Below are positions 56,196 to 64,000 of a stretch of DNA of 64,000 nucleotides, one piece after another. The stretch covers positions 3,307,501 to 3,371,500 of the forward strand of contig JADANN010000032.1 in the NCBI GenBank assembly GCA_018806985.1, in the 5' to 3' direction. A program made the position numbers and the translations under genes. A model generated the notes under the pieces. The model did not search any database. It saw nothing but the letters and a program-made list of their open reading frames with translations, and had not been told where the DNA came from. Positions within the stretch are counted from its first letter, which is position 1; each line of letters starts with the position of its first letter. The stretch comes from Angiostrongylus vasorum. Its lineage: Eukaryota > Nematoda > Chromadorea > Rhabditida > Metastrongylidae.

Positions 56196-57780
56196 AGTTG
56201 TTCAGTTATTTTTCTACTGTTGAACTTTCATATTACCCTGTCGTTTTGCCACATGAACTTCTTCTCGGTTCTTATCTGCTTCACAGGAAAAGATAACTAC
56301 CCTAATCACCAATCCAGTGAAAGTACAGGTCTGAAATTTTCAACCTTTCCAGGTTAGGAATACAACACTGCAAACTAATTTCAATTCATAGGACTTTGTA
56401 TCTATTAGTTAAGAACATACTACCACACCACAGTTGGTTTGTTCTTCTCCATGAGACCACTAAGCCGTGAGTGTTACTACAAATACGTCACATAAGTGAG
56501 CGGCATACCAACTTTCGGTTCAGACCATTCATGTGGCTTTCTCTCAACAGACTCGTCTCCATATTGCGACTTCAAGGGCCATTACAGGATGTTGAAAAAA
56601 TTTCATTGGTTCTACCAAAATTCGTTCTAAGTACGACTATCCTTCGTCCAACCGTACTCTTGTCGATGTGACTCACGAAGTGGGCGAAGTAAAAAGAAAA
56701 AGATCACTCGCTTCTTGTCATGAAGTGTTTAGTCACTGCAGACATGAAAAAGCGATCACTTCGCTCTTGCAGCAACCAGTGACAACATGTGCAATAGGGA
56801 TATCCTCTTTTGGCTCTATAGCTTAATGCTATGTATTATTGTATTATTTCTCTCAAGTTTTTGATGTTCCGCTTCTCTACAAAGTTTTGGACGCTTGAAC
56901 ATGACTGTTGTAGCTGCTGTAGCTTGTGTAGTTTCGTTCTGATCATTCAGCCTAGAAATTTGTGCAAAAGGAGATCCCTTGAAGACTTTCGAACCTTCGA
57001 TTTTTCTAGACCTGTTGGGAACGTGTTGGGTTGACCAGTCGTACTTTCCGATGGCCCTGTGGATGACGGCATCTCCTCAAAAGCTGACCAAAGAACTACA
57101 ATGTACATATCTTTGTGTAGAATTCTGGACCAACATCTTCCGCAGCCTCTCCTGCGGAATTTCCACGTCCAGCAACATAAATGAATGACGATAAGTGTAA
57201 ATTGTTCAGAAACATTTTCTCTTGTATTTAGAATTTGTTCAGTAAGATTCTTCGTCTCTGCTAATGCACGCCTTCTCTCTCGAAGGAAACAACACAGTGT
57301 GTATGTCCTGTGATCACTTCACATCGTATCCCCGCTCCGTAGAATTTCTGCCAAGGCACGTCAAATCGAAATTATACTTCACAGTTCAGCAAAGTCTTTG
57401 TTAAATTGAAGACATGCTTACACGCAACGATCGACGTAACTGTGAATATCGCCATCACTAAGAAGTCAACCGGAACGTTTACAGCCTCGCATAGAAATAA
57501 GATACCATTGTCGATATCTAGAATGAAAAGCTTGGAAGGGCTGTTGATAAACCTAACATTTAAGAGGCACTATCAGTCTGAGCAAATGCTTTCGTGCAAC
57601 ACCGGTATGTTCTGTAATTGGTGGTGTTCACATGAAATATGATAGGATTACAGGAGCCAAACATGAAAATGAGGTATGAATGAGGACGAATTTCGACAAC
57701 GTAGATGTCCTTTTTGTTTCAGCACCTCTCGTCTAGACATATTCACAGTATAAGTATTATAAACGCATATTCTGCTGACT
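56196..57780. other. Unassigned DNA
   Basis: No gene or repeat supported. Confidence 0.35.
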
Positions 57781-57784
57781 ATTC

Positions 57785-57955
57785 TCATTTGAAGAGGTAG
57801 GGGGGAGCACAGTGGCTAGGGCTCCCTGTAGTACAAAACGGATCAAATGCTGTTCCGTTCCCGACCTTTGCCAACCAAAACCCCTGCATGATCGGGAAAT
57901 TGGTTTCAGAGTTGTAGGCTGGTGCTGCCTCTTATGAATACCTAGGGAGGACACT
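57785..57955 (+). mobile_element. SINE2-like 5' fragment
   Basis: GGGGGGAGCACAGTGGCTAG and GCTGTTCCGTTCCCGACC resemble a tRNA-like head. GATCGGGAAATTGGTTTCAG matches the first body block of SINE2. Confidence 0.5.
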
Positions 57956-58960
57956 ACTATTCCATTATTCTAAAGAAAATCGACTCGACCAGTGTTTAGC
58001 GGAATTCCCCCGGACCTGTTGCATAATCCAGAAACAGGTATGGCGAAACGGATTGAAAAAGGAAGTCGTGAGAGCTTTTTTAAACGAAAAAAATTATAAT
58101 CAGTTGGAGGAAATGATCATCAATGAAAGGCAGAAGAGGTAACTCCAGCGAAGATGGACGAGGATTGAAAAGGAGAGTAGAAACCGTCCCAATATTATCT
58201 TGTGGAAAGTACCTCATTGCCATAAAAATTTCGCTTTCCAAAAAAGAGAGAAAGGAAATAGAGAGGGTGCCCTTACAACACGATTTCGACTACGCTGTTC
58301 TGAATCTGGTGTGAGCAAAAAAAAGGAGGCGGTGCCCCCCATGAAGGCGATGATCTAGTTAAGCCGAAGGCTAGAAAAACGATCTTATAATCCCTTAGAC
58401 AAAACCAACAAGCTGTGAACGAAACGAACATGTTGTAGGAACTCGTTCTCCTGCAAAGGCTAGGAAGAACGAACGGAAGAGTACGAGTTATTCGCATGTA
58501 GACTTTTTCGAAATGTTTTACTTCTCGAGATAAGAAATCGTATCTTATCTCCAACACTTCAGAAAAGTTGCTCGTAACGTCGAGAAAATTCCACCTAGAC
58601 CCGACTGCAACGACTGCGAATGGCTAGTACTAAATTAGCAATAAAATCACGCAACACGAGTTCTCAGTTGATTTCGAGAACGTTATGAAGCGCAGACCTT
58701 GGACCATAGTGAGAATATTGTGAATTCGAACCCACAAGTTACCCTCACATCTCTAAACAAGTATGGATCTACTACTCGAAATGGAAAGGACCGCAAACCA
58801 GTGGAAGACATTGCGTACGATCACGTATCCAAGTGAAGGAGTACGCAGGGATCTTTACAACGACGGTGACTTGCACATTGAGTGTTCTGTAGGTTTTCGT
58901 TAATGAAATCGAACATACAATAACGTCGGCTAGAAAGTTTATCGCAAGGAAACCCTATGC
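57956..58960. other. Unassigned DNA
   Basis: No supported gene. Two open frames of 60-95 codons face each other around 58123-58557 without recognised motifs. Confidence 0.3.
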
Positions 58961-58984
58961 CGACTAGGCATTTCACCGCATTCG

Positions 58985-59620
58985 TCCAACTTGACGACTC
59001 AAAAAAGGTTACTGTTCTTTAAGCTCATCGAAAGAGAAATTGAACAACCCTGGTTAAAAAACTGGAATCAAGCTCCCAGTTTATTTCTCGTAGCAATAGG
59101 CACCAGAAAGGCAGCACCTTATTGTCAAATTTGCTCAAAAATGGTCTTAAACCTCTTTGTGGCAATAGGTGTTGTAAGAATATTTCAAAAGCGACTTCCT
59201 TTAACCTCGGTGTGACTAGTAAACATGTGTTTAAATTGTTTGCCTTACATAAGGTTGTCACACAACCTTTATTCGGCCAACCTTTAGACGTCTTCGTCGT
59301 CATCAGAGCCGATAATACGAGTCGATGGCCCACAGTGGTTCGTCTTCTAAATGTGGCGTGTTCGTCTTCAAATCGAGTCGTAACTTCCTCAGTGGAGCAC
59401 CTCTTGAATGAGGCATACTCAAGCCATATCGAAAAGACGAACAACTGTGGAGCATCAATTCGGATTATGGGCTCTGATGAAGACGAAGACGTCGAGGCGT
59501 TAGCCGAATAGACGATGTGTAACAACCTCGTGTAAGCTCAAAAAATTTAAACAAATGGTGACTAGTCATACCGAGGTTAAAGCGAAGTCAGTTTCGAAAG
59601 TTTTCTAGAACGCTTTTTGT
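58985..59620. mobile_element. Penelope-like foldback (two element starts head to head)
   Basis: TTTAACCTCGGTGTGACTAG at 59200-59219 is mirrored by ACTAGTCATACCGAGGTTAA near 59561. Further in, GTCTTCGTCGTCATCAGAGCC mirrors GGCTCTGATGAAGACGAAGA. Each arm therefore carries the acidic-end motif plus CAACCTCGTGT. The left arm runs on, on the minus strand, into coding-like text (LVTPRLKEVAFEIFLQHLLP, KVLPFWCLLLREINWEL). This is consistent with an element N-terminus. Family assignment is by shared motifs only. Confidence 0.5.
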
Positions 59621-59642
59621 CATGAAAAGGTTTAAGGCTACA

Positions 59643-61000
59643 GTATTTCGCTCGAGTTTGGGACGTAGTTGATGGATGTAGCAGTACTAATTAGGAGAGA
59701 ACGTATAAATAGTACGGCATTGAGCTGATGGCGGACACCGTTCTACGTATGCCTACAGAGACTATTGGTTTTTTTTCAAAGTTCGTATATCTACCACAGT
59801 TTTGTTTGTGGAAGTTAAAGCAGCTTTCCCTAACGTCTCATAGGTCACTGTAAACAAGTTCCCAGTTAGAATAGAGACCAGTAGAACTCTTCACATTTCC
59901 ATCACGAAAGGAGGGTTTGTTTTTCGGCGTTGTTTAGGACGGTGGACATGTCCAGTGTGGCCCTTATCCGTAGCAGTGCCATCGGTTCAGCCCAAAGCAA
60001 GCAAGCTATTTGATGCCGCTACAGGGTGTGCGATGGGATGCAAACATATCACATAGATAGTGCTGTTAAAACTGTTTGTTGGAACGATTGTGTTTCCAGT
60101 GGATATAAATAACCGAGTGGTTTACTTTGGCAGTTATTTTCATCTCATGGCCCATCAAGTGCAGTGAACTACAATGCTATTCCATTATGTTGCCTCAGTT
60201 GTAAGTTGCACTTTTTGCTGGATGGGACGTTGATTGTGTTGAGTCTTTGTTTAAATAACATGTATGAAGAAATCATATCCAGCTTAGTATCCCACGAATT
60301 ACTTTATGTCGTCTTTCGTCCCAGGTAAACATGCTCCTCTTAATCAGTATTAGGTTAATCAAGTGTGCTAAGGATCCGAAGAGGTAGGTATTCTCACTCT
60401 TAGATGTGCTCAAACTTGAATGAGTCACGCTCAGCACTAATCAACACATTACCAAGGACTCTTAAATCTTAGTGGCTGCGCCTTGTGCTTGATTAGAGAT
60501 CAGGCCAGCGTACGATATGAACCACATACTCCTCCTTGGAAAGTACGTCCCACGCATGAATCGAACATGACGTATGCCACTCAGCATGTCTACATGCTGC
60601 TTAAATTTTAAAAAAGTATAAAAACTTTAGCTGCGGTGTGGTTTCGTAACCAACTCAACGTTTAGATAGTAATTTATTTCCTTGACTGAGCACGATTGTA
60701 AATGGATAGAGGCAATACATCAATACGGCGGGTCTTTTTATATCGACATAGTGGCAAAACTGAGAACACTCACACCGTTCACCAAGTGTGGCTGTCGGGG
60801 TCATTTGAGCTGAATACACATTTTCTGAAGGTACACTAGCCGTCTGACGACAGGCCGACTAAACAACTAGAAAAATGGTGACCTGGTATCGAAGACAGAG
60901 CTAACCGAGACATAGTGGTTCACGCAGTTGTTTTCGGGCTGTTATCGGCTATCACTTCAATCATCTGTTCTCTTATTGGTCGTCCACTGACTCCAGCTGT
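59643..61000 (-). repeat. 1.75-kb non-coding repeat unit, copy 2
   Basis: Paralog of 33487-35195, without the SINE1 insertion. It shares the order of blocks throughout, with perhaps 15-20 percent difference by eye. Small indels give it a shorter length. Confidence 0.7.
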
Positions 61001-61402
61001 CTCGAGTAAACCTTCCATTTCTTCTCGACGCGTAGAAGAGTAGGCCAGTGGGTTCTGCTCGTTCTAGGGACTCGTTGAGCGTCATATCTTCCTTCTAAAA
61101 TTTTCGTGAAGAATTCTGAAAATCGTATGGGTGGTCTTCCTACTGTGATTATGACGTCTCAAGCAGTGTAGTCGCTAACGTCTTCTTTACAACGGTTGCC
61201 GTCCATATGCATTACGGGTCCTGCATTGTTTCTCGTATAGTCCGACATCTTTGATTTTATACCGTTGACGTAGATCGGAGCTTCCAATTCCTTCCTTCAC
61301 TTGCGTGAAAAGGGATACTCCTGGCATTGTCATTTTGACTGCGTATTCTATAAAGTTGAGTGACCATTCATCTCGCTCACGTAGAGACCAGGTTTCTGAC
61401 GC
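61001..61402 (-). mobile_element. RTE family B C-terminal remnant
   Basis: The minus strand reads ASETWSLRERDEWSLNFIEY, then KMTMPGVSLFTQVKEGIGS, SSDLRQR and KIKD before decaying. It joins the non-coding unit to its left, as in copy 1 at 35.2 kb. Confidence 0.7.
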
Positions 61403-62795
61403 ATATTTAAATGCATTCCTCGCATCCCATATTACATCTTACCTTCAGAAAGAGAATATCACGGACAAGTAGAGGGACCATGCGGTCATCCCTACACAAG
61501 AAGGGTGAGAGTGGAAATTTACGTATCTACTGATCAATGTGCTTGTTAACTTAAAAAATTACTCTGAATGGTGTTCACGAAAATTATCCCTTAGTTCGTA
61601 TCGAAGGTTTTGGATGGGACACAACCAGCTGAGCAAGCAGGATTCCAACAGAGATTCTGCTTTATGGGCCACATTCAAATCATGTTACTGGCCATAGAAG
61701 TGTGTCGAGAGTACATCTGGCCCTTGTCCGAAACTTGATCGACGACGAGAAAACGTTTGACGGTGTGGAAACGTGTGCAATCCTATATGTACTCGCCGAC
61801 CATGGACTGGACTCGTCCTATACATTAACACTAACTGACTCTTGTCGGGACTGAGGTGTGAGTACACAGCTTTTTCACCGACTCTTCACTACACCCATAG
61901 GAAAATAAATTCGCCGAGACGACACAGTACATCGCGAAAGCTGGCTTCTGGCGAGCTGCAATGGAAAATAAAGTCTTTTGATTGGGATGAAAAGAGCCCC
62001 GGCACTGATAGAAAACTCCTAGCAAATCACCATTTTGCGGATTACCCTTTCATCTTTTTGAGGACTATCAGTGAAGCGGAGACGGTGCTCAATGAACGCA
62101 ATAAAGCGAGGAGAAAGATTGGACTGGGCGAATTACCCCTTTCATCTTTTCGAGGACTCTCAATGAAGCGGAGGTGGTGCTCAATGAACTTAATAAAACG
62201 AGGGAAAAAACTGGACTGCGCATAAATAGGTCGAATTCCCATTTTCTGAGGAAACTATGGTGTGAAGGTGATCAAATCAAGTAAGAAGATTCTCCGATTA
62301 TAGAGACCACCTTGTAAGTATGCCTTGGACATTCAGTGAACATAGAAGAAAACACGAAGGAGAATTATACAGAAGAAGGAGAGCAACATGGGCTGCATTC
62401 AGGCCTCTCAATGAAGCCACCGACCAGCTAACAGGGCCAAAACTCCGCGCTCTGCCTTTTTCCATTCAACTGTCCTCCGAGCGTTGTTATGCAGCAGAGA
62501 CGTGGACTGATACTCCCGTCACTTGAAGAAGTCTGCGAACCCCCCCCCCACAGAGCGCTTGTACAATGCTTTCTGAAATATAAATGGCACTCATAAGGTC
62601 TAGTCGGAATGAGCATCTTACGCCTTCGAAATATATCACTTCTTCGAGATGCAGGAGAATGTATATCGCCAGCGAAAAACAGATGTGTCGGTCACACTAC
62701 GATAGTTGGACAAAAAGAACAGTGAAGTGGACTTCAATAGAATCTCGGAAACTGTTAGTGATATTGGTAATAGAAATGTTAGACGTTATCACCAG
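61403..62795 (+). mobile_element. RTE family A copy, degenerate
   Basis: It begins with AATGCATTCCTCGCATCCCA, matching the reverse transcriptase approach of the 38.3-kb copy. It continues through ELQWKIKSFDWDEKSPGTDR, NHHFADYPFIFLRTISEAET (catalytic block altered to FADY) and RRATWAAFRPLNEATDQLTG. A segment around 62040-62200 is duplicated in tandem (TTTCATCTTTT, GAGGACT and GTGCTCAATGAAC occur twice). It ends with the truncated form CTCGGAAACTGTTAGTG. Confidence 0.8.
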
Positions 62796-64000
62796 CAAGA
62801 CCGTGTTATTGTTCAAGGAGGGTGACCTCCACGATATCGGCAACTATCGCCCAATCTGCTCGCTGTCTGTCGTCTACAAATTTTCACTCGAGTCGTCCTA
62901 AACAGGGTTGACAGAACAATGGGTGAAGGGCAGCCATGTGAGCAAGCAGGGTTTCGAAAAGGACTGATTACAATAGACCACATCCACACAATAACAAAAC
63001 ACTGAAGTGCCGCGAGAGTACAACAGAACGCACTGTCTCACTTCCATCGATTTACAGAAGGCCTTCAATTCAACTGAGATAGAAGCAGTTATGGAAGCCC
63101 TTGATAGTCAAGGAGTCCCTACTCAGTACATAAAGATTCTTCGTGAGCTGAACAAAAATTTCAGAATGAAACTACCACCACTCTACGATGATATTAACAT
63201 CGACGTCAAAAGAGCGTCTAGGCAAGGTGATACCATCTCGTCAAATTTATTTACCGCCACCTTCCAGAACGTCGTGCAAACATTGGAATGGGATAATATG
63301 GAAGTGAAAATCGATGGTCCGCAGTTACACCATCTTCTCTTTCTGATGATATCGTTCTTATAACACCAAACCCTAACCAAGCGGAACGAATGCTTACCGA
63401 CTTTGTCAAAGCCTGTGGAAAGATTGGTCGTCGACTAAATCTCACAAAAAACGATGTTCATGTGGAACTGAGTGGTTTTGTACGCCCCATTCACGCTGAA
63501 CGGGATGAAAATCTCCGAATACTCCTGCTACGTCTAAGTCTGGAAATATACAAGGTGGACGACTTAGCTCCAGAGTTGAGCAGAAGGAAACGAGCGGCTT
63601 GGGGAGCTTTCAAGCGAATCGAGGATGTAGTGAAGAGAACAAAGAATACCCGACCCCGTCCCCGCCTTTTTGACTCAACGGTACTTCCTGCTTGAACGTA
63701 TGCGTCAAAAAACTTGGTCGCTGTGCAAGCAGGATGAAAGATCACTCAACGTTATTGAACGTGCAGCAGTCGAAAGGACGACGCTATTAGTATCTCGTGT
63801 CACACAACTAAGGGAAGTGATCCGAAGCTTCGGCCTACGTCAAAGATGAGAAATCAAAGATGCCATTCTGTGCGTCAAACAGTCGAAGATAAGGTGGGTT
63901 GGACACGTAATGCGGATGAATGACAACTGATGAACAGGAGCCGTTAGTGACTGGATTCCTCGGGATGTAAACGCACTGAAGGAAGACCACCGACCCGATG
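62796..64000 (+). mobile_element. RTE family B copy, cut by the window edge
   Basis: [89 protein letters not shown] and DGPQLHHLLF appear in order. The FADD site has become LFLMIS through a shift. RRKRAAWGAFKRIEDVVKRT and HSTVIERAA-like text follow up to the right edge. It has many stops and is inactive. Confidence 0.85.

Noticed and set aside
59025..59525. A 166-codon minus-strand open frame as a host gene.
   Set aside because: It crosses the centre of the Penelope-like foldback and contains the repeated terminal motif, so it is element-derived at best.

Overview
The window looks like genomic DNA from a nematode, most likely a clade V strongylid such as a hookworm. Three lines of evidence point this way. 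Its genes have many introns, with short T-rich acceptors (TTTTCAG, TTTCCAG, TTTTAG) and loose donors of the GTTNGT type. The 26S proteasome gene has an acceptor 3 nt before its ATG, as expected for spliced-leader trans-splicing. The repeats are worm-style RTE retrotransposons, Penelope-like elements and tRNA-derived SINEs. The species call is inference.

Only three conserved genes could be supported. (1) 206-370 (-) is the penultimate coding exon of a UBL3 (membrane-anchored ubiquitin-fold) gene; the rest of the gene is off the left edge or not found. (2) 21087-30865 (-) is a complete nine-exon gene for the 26S proteasome ATPase Rpt6/PSMC5 (411 aa). Its 5.7-kb seventh intron is filled with retroelement debris. 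(3) 32572-33327 (+) is a complete two-exon histone H3.3 gene with a polyadenylation signal, head to head with rpt-6. The 1.7 kb between genes 2 and 3 holds a diverged tandem duplication, a CCAAT/E-box-like stretch, a long inverted repeat and an 18-bp perfect palindrome.

Almost everything else is transposon-derived. Left of rpt-6 (0.8-21 kb) the DNA is a patchwork of three SINE families. SINE1 has the tail pattern TTTATCCTTTA. SINE2 has an AAATAAAAT-type tail. SINE3 carries the body GCTGAGATATTTGCAAAACT and has two alternative tRNA-like heads. Several copies are nested or form hairpins. From 33.5 to 64 kb there are two RTE-type families (called A and B here), all decayed by stops and frameshifts, together with Penelope-like GIY-YIG fragments and an LTR-like repeat pair. 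A 1.75-kb non-coding unit is present twice (33.5-35.2 kb and 59.6-61.0 kb); one copy has a SINE with a perfect 12-bp target duplication and the other keeps a closely similar empty site.

The three host genes are unrelated housekeeping genes (membrane ubiquitin-fold, proteasome, chromatin) and nothing suggests an operon. I found no CRISPR array, prokaryotic cassette or clearly new gene system. The most unusual features are structural: the promoter palindromes of H3.3/rpt-6, the SINE3 hairpins, the inverted Penelope pair inside the rpt-6 intron and the 59.2-59.6 kb foldback. Boundaries of repeats are estimates by eye, usually good to about 10-30 bases.
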